A stretch of 49,024 bases of DNA from Athalassotoga sp964433875 (GCA_964433875.1 CAYSSO010000012.1:1-49024); one strand, 5' to 3'; shown: positions 25,245 through 34,833, counted from the first letter of the stretch. Notes: a model not told the origin generated them from the sequence alone. Program-made: numbers and translations.

Positions 25245-28200
25245 TTAGTTTCCGAAATCATCTTTGTTATAGCAGATATTATATCAGATGTTGAATCATT
25301 TGTTGTGACATTTGTAAGAATATTGTGGTTCCAATCTTTAATGTACTCATCGGCAGTCGCTTTTTGGGTTGGATTTGTGAAAGCGTATTCGTAAACGGCC
25401 TTCAACTGGGAAAGGAATTGGGCGCGCTTTGTTTCGAGGTCTTTGTATTGATTTATGAAATCTTGGGCGTTGTTGTATATAGTTTTGTCTCCCTTGTACC
25501 TTTCGAGATCCGCCACATTCCACTCATAGGCAGGCTTGAAAATTGAAAGCGTGTCATTGACAGTCGTCAATGCCTCAGAATACATGTGATTGTTTATGAA
25601 ATTTTGGGCAAGGGATGTAAAGATTCCCATCGTATTTGTCGGTATTGCCCAGAAAGTCTTTTGCATGTAATAACCGGCCCAGACATATTTTTGAGCGATC
25701 TCTTTGATTTTAGCGTAAGTGGTCGCATCGAGAGGGGCATTTTGGAGTATGTTATTTATGTACTCAGAATAAACCTGGTTCCATCCTGAATACCTGTTCC
25801 ACCCTCCAGGAAGGATGAAGATCAATTGATCGTACCAGTGCTCCATCTGTGTAAAGGCCTGCTGGGCGAGTTCATCGTGCTTTTGAATCAGCGCTTCGAA
25901 TTGCGATTTGAATTTCGGGTATTTGCTTATCGCACTCTGGTATATAGATGCCTGCGATCTGTTCATGCTCGATAAAAGCGCCGAGAACTGGCCTATAAGC
26001 CTGTAGGAATTTTTCTCGGCAAAGGATTCGAGAGAGGTCTTTAGATAATCTATGCCATCCTGATACATCTGCATCTGAACGAGTTGATTTATATTCAAAG
26101 AATTCCACAACTCGACAAGAGGTATGCCGGAATTGACCATACTCGCTATTAAATCGTAATCCCCTTTGTAATTGAGATTTTTGAATTGAGGATGGATAAA
26201 TTGAGTTATGTCATTTCGACCGTAGAAGAGATCCTTTAAGACGTTAAGTTGCGCAGAGGTCGATCCCGATGCCAATGCCTTATTCAGTTCATTTATTATC
26301 TCTTGATCTCTTTGCGGGAAGGTCGCAAGAAGGCCAAGATAAAATTCAGAGGTACCGTAGGTGTTGTCCCACCTTACCGAATTGAGAAAATCGTCCTTTG
26401 CGCCGATGTAGGATTGATTTTCGTAATCGTTGAATTGATTTATAGCAGTCTGAATGCTTTGAAGGTTCGAGTTCAACTGGTTCATTATCTGGTTGTATTC
26501 CTGTTGCCTTTGAGATTCAAGTTGAATGGATGCTTGCGTCTGGTTAAGACCTGGGTTAGCGGCAAGAAATTGTTGAATTCTTGACTGGATATAGGTCTGC
26601 GGATTCAAATAAGCGTAATTCCCGCTGTAAGATTTTAACTGGTTTATTTCGCTTTGAACAGCACTTAATTGCTTATCCGCCTGCGACGCCGCATTTTGGT
26701 AGGCACTTATGTACTGGTAATTCGTATTCCCATAAAGGAAATAAACCTCGCTTACGAAGTACATGTTCATAAGGATCATAATGCCGGCCGATATTATCAA
26801 AGAGACGAGAGAGGAAACGGCGAATTTTGCCTTATTCAGCACTATCTTCCATGTCAGGTCTCCATCTTTGTTGAAATAGTCAGAGACCAAAAAGGCAAGA
26901 AGGATAGTCAAAGTCATCGAGTCTGGCATGAGATGTTCCGCAAATGAGTACATGCTCGTTATCAGAGTAACCATCGATCCCGCAGAGATAAGCATCATAA
27001 GAAGTGCATCGTCAGAATCCTTTTTCTTTAAGACTCTAAGTACAAACCACAAAAGGCTTCCAAGCGCAAAGGCGAGAGTCAGAATCCCAACGAGTCCAGT
27101 CTCACCTAACAACTGAACGTAATCGTTGTGCGCCTTCATGAAGTTGTTCCATGCTATCATAAGAGACGGATGGTGCTCGATTGAAACTCCAAGGTAATGA
27201 AGAAAATCGATTCTGTAAGTTCCAAGGCCCTGTCCTATTAGAGGATGATCCTTCCACTGATAAACCGATGCCCACCATGCAAGAAATCTTTGCTGGGCCG
27301 TGCCGGCATTCGAAAGCGCCTGTGTTGATGAACTTACCCTATTTGTAAGAGAGAAGGAATTTCCGGTGAATGGGCCCGGAATGGAATACAAAAAGATCTC
27401 TACAAAAGTTGCTATTATAAAGATTACAAGCAATACGGTAGATAATCTCTTTAATTTTTTACCTGTATCGTCTATTTTTGAATCATCTTTTTTGGTCCTG
27501 AAATTCTGGTAATACGTGTACAAAAGCGCTAAAAAGACCACGGAAAGAGGTATTGCTATGAAGACTCCCCTCGTTTGAGAAAAGATTATGACGGCGACCA
27601 TAAGTATGGCCTCTATCGTTGCAAGGACCTTTATGATCATCAACTTTCTGTAAACTTTATCCTTATCTTTCGAGATGTCATATCCGAGAGTTCTCGATGA
27701 GATAAAGTATATCGCCACAAAGAGCAAAACTCCAAGATAATCAGGAACAAAGTCCGGATTTCCTATTGTAGCCCTCACATTGTCTCTCATATAAGGAGTC
27801 CCTATATGACCGAGCCATATGTCCCATCCCGCGTAAAAATTCAGGAAAGAATCGAGCACTATAAATCCCGCGCTTATGAGAAGCATTCCGAGAATATTTA
27901 TCATTATTCTCTTGTCTTTTATTCTGTTTACAAGGTAGACGACAAAGAGGAATGTCATTGCAAAGTAAAGCACCCACATTCCAGAGAATCTCAAATATGG
28001 GAAGTTCTCTATCATAACGCTTATCAAGGAAAGAGCCGTTGCAAGTGTGAAAAGACCCCATCCAATGGCAGGCAGAGGGATATTTATATTTACCTGTTTT
28101 TGTCTTCTAAACTCCATTATTACGGCAAAGAACAAAATGAAGATCAGAATCGTGAAAAAGGCGTACTTTTGAGTGCTATACTCATATGTTATGGGGCCGA

Positions 28201-28291
28201 TCGTAACTATTGGAATAAAAAGTGTTATGAAGTATAGAAGGTACTCTTCAAACTTTGAAATAGAAGGTTTAGACTTTACCTGTGTGGCCAT
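25241..28291 (-). CDS. O-antigen ligase/polymerase (Wzy_C) membrane protein with long periplasmic helical domain
   Basis: A 1016-residue protein. The first half (to about residue 520) has 11-13 membrane segments; the Wzy_C/WaaL hallmark is the large loop region with SLTNRVSSS...QRFLAWWASVYQWKDHPLIGQGLGTYRIDF and AHNDYVQLLGETGLVGIL (conserved GxGxGtyr and H-ND). The second half is soluble, helical, Gln/Asn/Tyr-rich, with repeats suggestive of TPR-like helices. Such proteins join polysaccharide repeats to a carrier or to glycoprotein; which activity applies cannot be told. It starts the long operon (promoter with TGGTATAAT upstream). Size is nearly double that of a standard WaaL. Confidence 0.85.
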   Translation of the reverse strand: MATQVKSKPSISKFEEYLLYFITLFIPIVTIGPITYEYSTQKYAFFTILIFILFFAVIMEFRRQKQVNINIPLPAIGWGLFTLATALSLISVMIENFPYLRFSGMWVLYFAMTFLFVVYLVNRIKDKRIMINILGMLLISAGFIVLDSFLNFYAGWDIWLGHIGTPYMRDNVRATIGNPDFVPDYLGVLLFVAIYFISSRTLGYDISKDKDKVYRKLMIIKVLATIEAILMVAVIIFSQTRGVFIAIPLSVVFLALLYTYYQNFRTKKDDSKIDDTGKKLKRLSTVLLVIFIIATFVEIFLYSIPGPFTGNSFSLTNRVSSSTQALSNAGTAQQRFLAWWASVYQWKDHPLIGQGLGTYRIDFLHYLGVSIEHHPSLMIAWNNFMKAHNDYVQLLGETGLVGILTLAFALGSLLWFVLRVLKKKDSDDALLMMLISAGSMVTLITSMYSFAEHLMPDSMTLTILLAFLVSDYFNKDGDLTWKIVLNKAKFAVSSLVSLIISAGIMILMNMYFVSEVYFLYGNTNYQYISAYQNAASQADKQLSAVQSEINQLKSYSGNYAYLNPQTYIQSRIQQFLAANPGLNQTQASIQLESQRQQEYNQIMNQLNSNLQSIQTAINQFNDYENQSYIGAKDDFLNSVRWDNTYGTSEFYLGLLATFPQRDQEIINELNKALASGSTSAQLNVLKDLFYGRNDITQFIHPQFKNLNYKGDYDLIASMVNSGIPLVELWNSLNINQLVQMQMYQDGIDYLKTSLESFAEKNSYRLIGQFSALLSSMNRSQASIYQSAISKYPKFKSQFEALIQKHDELAQQAFTQMEHWYDQLIFILPGGWNRYSGWNQVYSEYINNILQNAPLDATTYAKIKEIAQKYVWAGYYMQKTFWAIPTNTMGIFTSLAQNFINNHMYSEALTTVNDTLSIFKPAYEWNVADLERYKGDKTIYNNAQDFINQYKDLETKRAQFLSQLKAVYEYAFTNPTQKATADEYIKDWNHNILTNVTTNDSTSDIISAITKMISETK

Positions 28292-28323
28292 TCTTCATCT
28301 ACCTTTCTTTCGATCTTTTTGAA

Positions 28324-28332
28324 ATTATACCA
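28324..28332 (-). promoter_or_regulatory. Extended -10 promoter of the O-antigen-ligase operon
   Basis: On the minus strand TGGTATAAT, a perfect -10 with a TGn extension, lies 33 bases before the start codon. No good -35 is seen 16-18 bases upstream, which is typical of extended -10 promoters. It would drive the operon down to the broken Old Yellow Enzyme gene. Confidence 0.55.
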
Positions 28333-28370
28333 TTTATGAGACTTCTCTATGTCTTCATCTGTTCATCTGG

Positions 28371-29096
28371 TTATAATTCATGATTCAATTCATAAACAAA
28401 CGGAAAGAATTGGCGCGAGGAGGGATCTCTTTTGACAATTTCGGGAATGAATGAGACATTTTTTATCCTTTTGCCCGGCCATCCGCTGTAAAATCCAAAT
28501 GGATCTATGTGGACGGCCCTTATGCCGGCCCGATTGGCACCGAGGATATCCGTGTAAAACATATCTCCAAAGAAGATCGCCTCATCTGCGCAAATGGAAA
28601 GTTCATCAAGTGCCTTTTTGAAGATCGCCGGATCCGGCTTTTCCACGCCGACGATTTGAGAATCGTATATCATATCCACAAAAGGCGCAATGTTAGTTTC
28701 TTTTAGCACCTGTTCGGCCCTTCCATCGGAGTTGGATATGACAGACATAGAATATCCCATGCCTTTAAGTTTTTTGAGCGTCTCTATTACCCAGTCAAAG
28801 GTATAAGCCCAGAGATTTTTACTCCTGTCTCTATCATTCGTTTTTTCCACCAGAATCTTTACAATTTCTTTTGATTTTGTAAAGGCGCTAAAAAGCGCTT
28901 CGAGAAGATTACCCTCTATCAGAGTAACCCTTTCTTTCATGCTCTTGTCTATGAGATAGTCTATCTCGTAAACTCTTTTGAGTATATCCTCTTCTTTCGC
29001 ATTTATCCCGTATTCTTTCATCAAATTCGAAAGCCAAAAAAGATCCGGGAACACAAGGGTACCCCCGGCATCGAGCAATATATACGGCCTTCTCAT
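28371..29096 (-). CDS. HAD-superfamily hydrolase
   Basis: The 241-residue protein has HAD motif I as LLDAGGTLV (nucleophile Asp9, the second Asp replaced by Gly, a variant also seen in some family members), motif II SVISNS, motif III Lys in VGVEKPDPAIFKKAL, and motif IV FFGDMFYTDILGANRAGI. The cap is helical (residues 20-95), subfamily IA. It is a small-molecule phosphatase or related enzyme of unknown substrate. It overlaps the H+-ATPase gene by 4 bases. The Gly at the general acid/base position lowers certainty that it is a phosphatase. Confidence 0.87.
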   Translation of the reverse strand: MRRPYILLDAGGTLVFPDLFWLSNLMKEYGINAKEEDILKRVYEIDYLIDKSMKERVTLIEGNLLEALFSAFTKSKEIVKILVEKTNDRDRSKNLWAYTFDWVIETLKKLKGMGYSMSVISNSDGRAEQVLKETNIAPFVDMIYDSQIVGVEKPDPAIFKKALDELSICADEAIFFGDMFYTDILGANRAGIRAVHIDPFGFYSGWPGKRIKNVSFIPEIVKRDPSSRQFFPFVYELNHEL

Positions 29097-31516
29097 GCCT
29101 TTTTTCCTTTCAGAAGGTAATACTTGATCAGATCGTTAACTACGAATGAGAAAAATGCCGACATTCCTATCACAACCAAAGTATCTGTTATCGGGATAGG
29201 TTTAAGTCCGGGGAATCCAAATGTAACAAGTAGGGCCACCGCGATCATGTCTATTATCGTTATGTAAAATAAGGATTTGCTTGGGAAGGAATACCAGAAA
29301 TGTCCCCTCTCTCTTACAACAAAGACTGTCATCATGCCAAAGTAAAAGAGAATGCTAAAAGAAAAGGTCTTTAAAAGTTCATAGTCTCTGGAAATCCCAA
29401 GAAGACCCATGCCTATATAAAGAATGGCAAGAGATTCCAAAACGACAAGTATCCCAAGTACTATAGATGATTTTACAAGGCCTGTTATGTTCCATGTGTC
29501 GGGCGTTTTCGACCACCTCGCGTTATCCGTAGATATAGAAAGTGTCACAAAGTCTATTACAAAGAGCAAGAGGACGACATCAAAGGCCGAAACTATAAAA
29601 TGGCCCGTTAACAAAAAGGCCGCAACGACGAAGACGACTATCTGAAAGGTTTTTACAACCTTGTTGAAGATCCACGTCAAAATCCTTTGATATATTTGCC
29701 TTCCAACCTTGACAAGATCGACTATGTTTCCAAGCCCTTCTCCGGTCAAAACGACGCTTGCCGCGCCCTTCGCCACATCTGTCGCACTGCTGACGGCTAT
29801 TCCGACCTCGGCCTGCTTGAGAGATGGAGCGTCGTTAACTCCATCGCCGGTCATGCCGACTATGTGACCCTTCCTCTGCAAACTTTTCACAATGGAGTAT
29901 TTATCCTGCGGATAAATTTCGGCAAACCCGTCGCTCTTTTCGGCGATCTCGGCAGCCTTATCCGGATCTTCTTCTACCAATTTTTCGAATTCTTTCGAAG
30001 CGGTTATGGAATCTGACAGACCAACCTGCCGTGCCGTCTCTTTGGCTATCGGAAGGGCATCGCCGGTTAGCATCTTAACCGATATGCCTAAATTTTTCAA
30101 TTCCCCTATCAATTTTTTCGCGTCTGGCCTTGGCATATCGTAAAGGGCCACAAGCCCGATCATCTTAAGGGAACTTTCACCCATCGCAACGGCGAGAGTT
30201 CTGTACCCTTTTGAGGCATATTCGACGGTCTTTTTGTTCAAATCGTCGATGTTAGATCCGGTAAGGTCTGCGATGACATTTACCGCGCCCTTGACAACAC
30301 GAAAGGTCTTTCCTTCATGCTCTATTACGGCCTCTGTCCTTCTCGTTTTGGGATCGAAGGGAGTAAATGTCTTCTGGGTAAAACCATCTGTTGAGATCTT
30401 TTTCTCCTTTAGCATGTTCAAAAAGGCGAGGTCTATCGGATCGTGGTTTGCTTCCTGAGAGGCGAGAGAGCCGTAAAGTATAACTGTATTTTCATCAAAA
30501 CCCTCCATAGGGATAACGCCGGCGACTGAAAGTTTGTTCATCGTTATCGTGCCCGTTTTATCCGAACAGAGCGTGTCCATCGTCGCGGCATCTTCGGAGG
30601 CGCTGAGCCTTGTTACAAGGACGCCACGCTTGACAAGTTCCATAGAGCCTATTGCCATGCTTATCGTGAACATGGCCGGCAAAGCAACTGGAATCGAGGA
30701 TGCCAAGAGCACGAGAGCCAGGGCGACGACATCAAAGAGATTTATTCCGAGGAATATCGCAACGACAAATGCGATTGCCAATGCCACGCCAACGATTATC
30801 AAAAGCCATTTTACAACGGAAGAAATAACGTCTTCCGTGTGAAGTCTCGGCCTTGCAACCTGAACGAGTTCGGTCGTCTTTCCAAAGTAAGTCTTATTTC
30901 CGGTCAAAACAACGACGGCCGTCGATTCACCGGATTTGACGATGGATCCGGAAAAAAGCATATCTGACTTCTCTTTTGAAACGGTCAAAGATTCTCCCGT
31001 CAAGGCTGACTGATCCACCTCAACTTGGCCATCTACCAATTTGAGATCGGCCGGGACAAAGTCTCCAGCCCTTACCCTTACGATATCGCCGGGTACAAGT
31101 TCGCGGGCCGGAATCATCACCCATTTACCGTCTCTGAGAGTTCTTGAATTTATCTGTAATTGCTTTTTCAAAGCCTCTACTGCCTTTGAGGCTCTTTGTT
31201 CCTGAAAGAAACCAAGGACGGCATTCAATAAAAGTAATGCCATGATCACGTACATATCGATCATTTTGTTCAAAATGATCGAAAGGACAATTACCGCCTC
31301 TAACATCCATGCCGTCAATCCCCAAAATTTCTTGACAAAACTAAGATAAGGATTGGGCTTCTTTTCGGGCACCTCGTTGTAGCCATAAGTCTTTACACGC
31401 TTTTCTACCTCTTCCTTTGACAGACCCTTATTTGAATCTGTGTTCAACTCCTTTAGAAGATCATCAATCGGCATCTTCTGGTAATCTGTTTTTACATCCT
31501 TTACGTTTTCTGCCAT
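29093..31516 (-). CDS. P3A-type plasma membrane proton-transporting ATPase
   Basis: An 807-residue P-type ATPase. N-terminal cation-ATPase domain, TGES at 173-176 (actuator), PVALP at 276-280 in M4, the phosphorylation site CSDKTGTIT (Asp319), KGA around residue 430, TGDALP and the hinge MTGDGVNDAPSLKQAEVGIAV, then M5-M10. The M6 segment LLLFVIDFVTLSISTDN resembles the acidic M6 of fungal/plant and archaeal proton pumps. The best fit is the P3A H+ pump group, typical of acidophiles and some thermophiles. It would expel protons at low external pH. It has a promoter of its own and is followed by a HAD gene. Confidence 0.9.
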   Translation of the reverse strand: MAENVKDVKTDYQKMPIDDLLKELNTDSNKGLSKEEVEKRVKTYGYNEVPEKKPNPYLSFVKKFWGLTAWMLEAVIVLSIILNKMIDMYVIMALLLLNAVLGFFQEQRASKAVEALKKQLQINSRTLRDGKWVMIPARELVPGDIVRVRAGDFVPADLKLVDGQVEVDQSALTGESLTVSKEKSDMLFSGSIVKSGESTAVVVLTGNKTYFGKTTELVQVARPRLHTEDVISSVVKWLLIIVGVALAIAFVVAIFLGINLFDVVALALVLLASSIPVALPAMFTISMAIGSMELVKRGVLVTRLSASEDAATMDTLCSDKTGTITMNKLSVAGVIPMEGFDENTVILYGSLASQEANHDPIDLAFLNMLKEKKISTDGFTQKTFTPFDPKTRRTEAVIEHEGKTFRVVKGAVNVIADLTGSNIDDLNKKTVEYASKGYRTLAVAMGESSLKMIGLVALYDMPRPDAKKLIGELKNLGISVKMLTGDALPIAKETARQVGLSDSITASKEFEKLVEEDPDKAAEIAEKSDGFAEIYPQDKYSIVKSLQRKGHIVGMTGDGVNDAPSLKQAEVGIAVSSATDVAKGAASVVLTGEGLGNIVDLVKVGRQIYQRILTWIFNKVVKTFQIVVFVVAAFLLTGHFIVSAFDVVLLLFVIDFVTLSISTDNARWSKTPDTWNITGLVKSSIVLGILVVLESLAILYIGMGLLGISRDYELLKTFSFSILFYFGMMTVFVVRERGHFWYSFPSKSLFYITIIDMIAVALLVTFGFPGLKPIPITDTLVVIGMSAFFSFVVNDLIKYYLLKGKKA

Positions 31517-31534
31517 TTTCTCACCTTTATTTCT

Positions 31535-31564
31535 ATAATAAATTCATGTAACAGACCAACTCAA
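31535..31564 (-). promoter_or_regulatory. Predicted promoter of the H+-ATPase gene
   Basis: On the minus strand TTGAGT (31559-31564) and TATTAT (31535-31540) are 18 bases apart, with AAAGGTGAG as ribosome binding site before the ATG. It lies within a 103-base gap after the transaldolase gene, so the pump is likely transcribed on its own with the HAD gene. Confidence 0.5.
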
Positions 31565-31619
31565 CCCGTAAATGCACAAGAGATCGGGTATCGTAACACG
31601 CAAAACTAAAAGTAAGGCC

Positions 31620-32279
31620 TCACTTTGAAAAGGCCTTTATTACCTTTGCCATATCATCATCAAATGATTTGGCATCCTTTTGACTGTTTTCGGAGATTAT
31701 AAGTTTTTCAAGCAAGTCGTATCCGACAGTTATGTACTCAACGCCGCTACTGACAAGAAAATCGAGTTGTTCTGTGGTCTTTACGCTTGCCGCAAGTAAT
31801 TTTGTTCTCGTTTTGGAAAGTACATTTAAAATGGTTTTAACATTTCCCTTTGCATCCATCCCATTTGACTCCATGCGGTTGAAGTAAATTGCCACATAAT
31901 CCGCGCCGAGCGAAGACCACGCTATTGCCTGTGATGACGTGTAGACGGCCGTTGCGCACACGATATATCCACGATCCACAAGAGATCTCGCGATCTCTAT
32001 TCCTCCAGAAACAGATGGTATCTTTATTATAAGCCTTGACATATCCAAATTTCCAATCTCTTCAAGGACCTTTTCAGGCTTTTGAGATGGAATCTGTGCG
32101 AAAACCTCTCCATCGCACATATCAAGCAATTTTGAATAAAAAGACCTTAAGTTTTTGTATTCTTTCCAGACTTCTGCATTCTTTAAAAGCGTTGGATTGG
32201 TTGTTATTCCATGAACATAACCCAAAGCGAGGGCTTTTTTGATCTCGTCTATTTTGGCCGAATCGATGTATAACTGCAT
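31620..32279 (-). CDS. tal: Transaldolase (TalC/fructose-6-phosphate aldolase family)
   Basis: A 219-residue TIM-barrel class I aldolase. Motifs: YIDSAKIDEIKKAL with GITTNPTLLKN (residues 25-33), the Schiff-base Lys86 in LIIKIPS, TAVYTSSQA and AASVKTTEQ plus VTVGYDLLEK-like ends. This short form is found in Thermotogota, archaea and many bacteria, and interconverts sugar phosphates of the pentose phosphate pathway; F6P aldolase activity is an alternative. It follows glpK by 14 bases on the same strand. Confidence 0.92.
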   Translation of the reverse strand: MQLYIDSAKIDEIKKALALGYVHGITTNPTLLKNAEVWKEYKNLRSFYSKLLDMCDGEVFAQIPSQKPEKVLEEIGNLDMSRLIIKIPSVSGGIEIARSLVDRGYIVCATAVYTSSQAIAWSSLGADYVAIYFNRMESNGMDAKGNVKTILNVLSKTRTKLLAASVKTTEQLDFLVSSGVEYITVGYDLLEKLIISENSQKDAKSFDDDMAKVIKAFSK

Positions 32280-32292
32280 GAAATCATCTCCT

Positions 32293-33711
32293 TTACCATT
32301 TTACAGATATCTCTTCTGCCATCTGCCATCTTTTATATGTTGAATCGATATTTTCAACGGGTTCAAAAAGATCGAATTCCTTTTTCAGAGGTAAAATCTC
32401 GCCAAGATCTCTTCTTATTCTCGACATCAAAAAGGCGCCGTAGGAGGTCATCTCGTGAAATTTCGATCTTTCAACCTTCAACTTCGTGACATTAGAAAGT
32501 ATCTGGACAAGCAAAGAGTTTTTAGATCCACCGCCATCAACGCGTATGGTTGAAAGGTTCAGCCCGCTTTTTTTGAATGTATCTACAACTTCGGCCACCG
32601 AAAAGGCCATCGATTCTATCACCGCTCTTATGATGTTCGCTCTCGTGTGGGAAGAATTCATTCCCACAAAAAGCGCTCTCGCATTCGGAGCCCATCGTGG
32701 CGATCCCAAGCCGTCGAGGGCGGGGACAAAGTAAATTCCATCGCTCTTTGTCGATCGTGCGAGTTCTTCTATTTCTATTTCATCTTTTATAAGGGATATT
32801 CTCTTTAGCCAGTTTATTACCTCTCCACTCGAAAGCACAGATCCTTCAAACGCGTAATCGACAATTCCATTCATCGACCATGCGATTGTTTTCAAAAGTC
32901 CATCGAAGGGGGGAGTTTTTGAATTCTTCGCGTTGACGAGTATAAAGGCTCCTGTGCCATAAGTACATTTGACCTCGCCGGAATTAATGCACATATTTCC
33001 CATCAAAGACGCCTGCTGATCGCCGAGGACGGCGACGATCTTTCCATATTTGGAATTTCCAAAATCTCCATTTGAATTTATAACTTCCGGCATCGAAATA
33101 AATGGTATTTTAAAGACCTCAAGCAATTCTTTGTCCCATTTCGTTGTATTTATATCAAAAACCATAGTGCGCGATGCGTTAGAAGGTTCTGTAAAGTGGT
33201 TCCCGGTTAACTTCCAGACAAGATATGAATCTATCGTTCCAAATTTAAGGTGAGGACTCCCGACGCGTTTTTTTACCTCTTCAACATTTTCTATCATCCA
33301 CGATATTTTAGAGGCAGAAAAGTAAGGATCGATCAAAAGGCCGGTCTTTGCCCTTACGATTGGCTCATAACCGGCATCCTTCAATTCTTCGCAGAGCGCC
33401 TGGCCTCTTTTATCCCTCCAAACTATCGCGTTGTAAAGAGGGCGCCCATCCCTATCGTCCCATGCGACAACGGTCTCGCGCTGATTTGTTATCCCGATTT
33501 GCTTTGGAGTGCACCCGCATTGATCTATGACGTCCTCTATAGATTCTAAGGTCTTCGAAAAGATCTCTTCGGCATTTTGCTCAACCCATCCCGAAGACGG
33601 ATAGATTGCTTTAAGTTGCCTGCTCGACGATGAGATGATATTTCCATTTTCATCAAAGACAATTGCTCTCGTGCTCGTCGTACCTTCATCTATGATAAGA
33701 GTGTAATCCAT
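32293..33711 (-). CDS. glpK: Glycerol kinase (FGGY family)
   Basis: Phosphorylates glycerol to glycerol-3-phosphate. The start at ATG 33711 (MDYTLIIDEGTTSTRAIVF) has GGGAGG 5 bases upstream; an in-frame ATG 27 bases further up lies within the previous gene and is not used. This gives 472 residues, slightly shorter than the usual 500. Motifs: IGITNQRETVVAWD, NAIVWRDKRG, GVLGDQQASLMG-like, VKCTYGTGAFILVNA, FEGSVLSSGEVINWL, and the GGGSKNSLLVQI ADP site. No glpF is adjacent. Xylulokinase-like relatives are excluded by the R-E-T and W-R-D blocks. Confidence 0.92.
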   Translation of the reverse strand: MDYTLIIDEGTTSTRAIVFDENGNIISSSSRQLKAIYPSSGWVEQNAEEIFSKTLESIEDVIDQCGCTPKQIGITNQRETVVAWDDRDGRPLYNAIVWRDKRGQALCEELKDAGYEPIVRAKTGLLIDPYFSASKISWMIENVEEVKKRVGSPHLKFGTIDSYLVWKLTGNHFTEPSNASRTMVFDINTTKWDKELLEVFKIPFISMPEVINSNGDFGNSKYGKIVAVLGDQQASLMGNMCINSGEVKCTYGTGAFILVNAKNSKTPPFDGLLKTIAWSMNGIVDYAFEGSVLSSGEVINWLKRISLIKDEIEIEELARSTKSDGIYFVPALDGLGSPRWAPNARALFVGMNSSHTRANIIRAVIESMAFSVAEVVDTFKKSGLNLSTIRVDGGGSKNSLLVQILSNVTKLKVERSKFHEMTSYGAFLMSRIRRDLGEILPLKKEFDLFEPVENIDSTYKRWQMAEEISVKW

Positions 33712-33712
33712 C

Positions 33713-34204
33713 TTAGCCTCCCTTACCGCAAATTCCATCTTCGCATTCCATCTTTATACTCGAAAGCACATCCTCACCGACAGGATTTTTTATCCCTCCC
33801 AGATGGTAGGCAACGTGCATGTGAAGACATTTCACATGCCTGAAATCCTTTATTCCTCCCATTCCACCGCCAAAAAAGTCCTTAAAATCTTCACCGACAA
33901 GGCTTCTAATTTTCTCGTTGGCTTCTAAATGAGCCTTTATCTCCAAATCGAGCAATCTCTGTGAACTGAACAGAAGTTCTTCGTATCTCTTTATTCCTCC
34001 ATTACTTTCTATCTTTGAAATCTGCGTTCTCATAAAAGGGCAGGTAAGCCAGTAAAGGGTTGGAAAGGGCTTTCCGTCCAAAATTGGAAAGGATTTTATG
34101 ACGGTCGGAAATCCAAAAGAACAGCGTCTTACAACCTCCAACGCATTTTTGGGAATCCTATTCAACTGGATCAAAACAACGGAAAGATCCTCTAAATCTA
34201 TCAT
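33713..34204 (-). CDS. DUF501-family protein
   Basis: Starting at ATG 34204 (overlapping the udk stop as ATGA) gives 163 residues; a longer frame to 34288 adds unconserved sequence inside udk. The block VRRCSFGFPTVIKSFPILDGKPFPTLYWLTCPFMRTQISKIESNGGI is the DUF501 signature. A later CEDGICGKGG adds two Cys, and CLHMHVAYHLGG gives several His, suggesting metal binding. Function of the family is unknown. It lies between udk and glpK. Confidence 0.87.
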   Translation of the reverse strand: MIDLEDLSVVLIQLNRIPKNALEVVRRCSFGFPTVIKSFPILDGKPFPTLYWLTCPFMRTQISKIESNGGIKRYEELLFSSQRLLDLEIKAHLEANEKIRSLVGEDFKDFFGGGMGGIKDFRHVKCLHMHVAYHLGGIKNPVGEDVLSSIKMECEDGICGKGG

Positions 34205-34809
34205 CTGTTTAACATCCTTTCGAGCGCTTCTGTTATTATAGAAAGGCCTGTATGGTTTTCCCCGCCCCTCGGAAGGATGATATCGCAATCGTACTTTTGA
34301 GGTTCTATAAAACTTCTAAAGGCTGGCGCAACAAACCTTCTGTACTGAAAAATTATAGACTCTATCGATCTTCCGCGTTCCTTTGTATCCCTTTCAATTC
34401 TTCTTATCAATCTTTCATCAGCGTCTTCATCGACGTAGATCGCCAGATCGAAGAGTTTCCTTATCTCCTTTTTATATATGACAAGAATCCCCTCGACTAT
34501 GATAAGGTCTCGTGGTTCAACATGAGTGGTCTTCGATAAATCCCGCCTGTAAGTAACAAAACTGTAATTTGGCACCTCTATTGCCTTTCCATTTTTAAGA
34601 TCGACAAGGTGCGAAAGAAAGAGATCGAAATCAAAAGCGGTAGGCGCGTCGAAGTTGACATTTCTCGGATCCACTCCCGATTCGAGATCTTTGTAATAAC
34701 TGTCCATATTGATGCAAACCGCTTTGTTAGAAAATCTTTCAAGAATTTTATTTGCGACAGTAGTCTTTCCGGCTCCACTGCCGCCTATTATCGCGACAAA
34801 TGTACTCAT
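34201..34809 (-). CDS. udk: Uridine kinase (phosphoribulokinase-like)
   Basis: A 202-residue P-loop kinase: Walker A GGSGAGKTT (9-17), INMDSYYKD, NFDAPTAFDFDLF with LKNGKAIEVPNYSFVTYRR, and the DLIIVEGILV Walker B strand, then RRIERDTKERGRS. It salvages uridine/cytidine to UMP/CMP with ATP or GTP. It has its own extended -10 promoter and starts the leftward run that is divergent to the flagellar operon. Conserved over the whole length. Confidence 0.93.
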   Translation of the reverse strand: MSTFVAIIGGSGAGKTTVANKILERFSNKAVCINMDSYYKDLESGVDPRNVNFDAPTAFDFDLFLSHLVDLKNGKAIEVPNYSFVTYRRDLSKTTHVEPRDLIIVEGILVIYKKEIRKLFDLAIYVDEDADERLIRRIERDTKERGRSIESIIFQYRRFVAPAFRSFIEPQKYDCDIILPRGGENHTGLSIITEALERMLNR

Positions 34810-34824
34810 ATCTCACCTTTTGAG

Positions 34825-34833
34825 ATTATAGCA
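34825..34833 (-). promoter_or_regulatory. Extended -10 promoter of udk
   Basis: On the minus strand TGCTATAAT gives a consensus -10 with TG extension and no clear -35. Transcription would begin near 34818, giving a very short leader that just contains the AAGGTGAG ribosome binding site. Confidence 0.5.
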
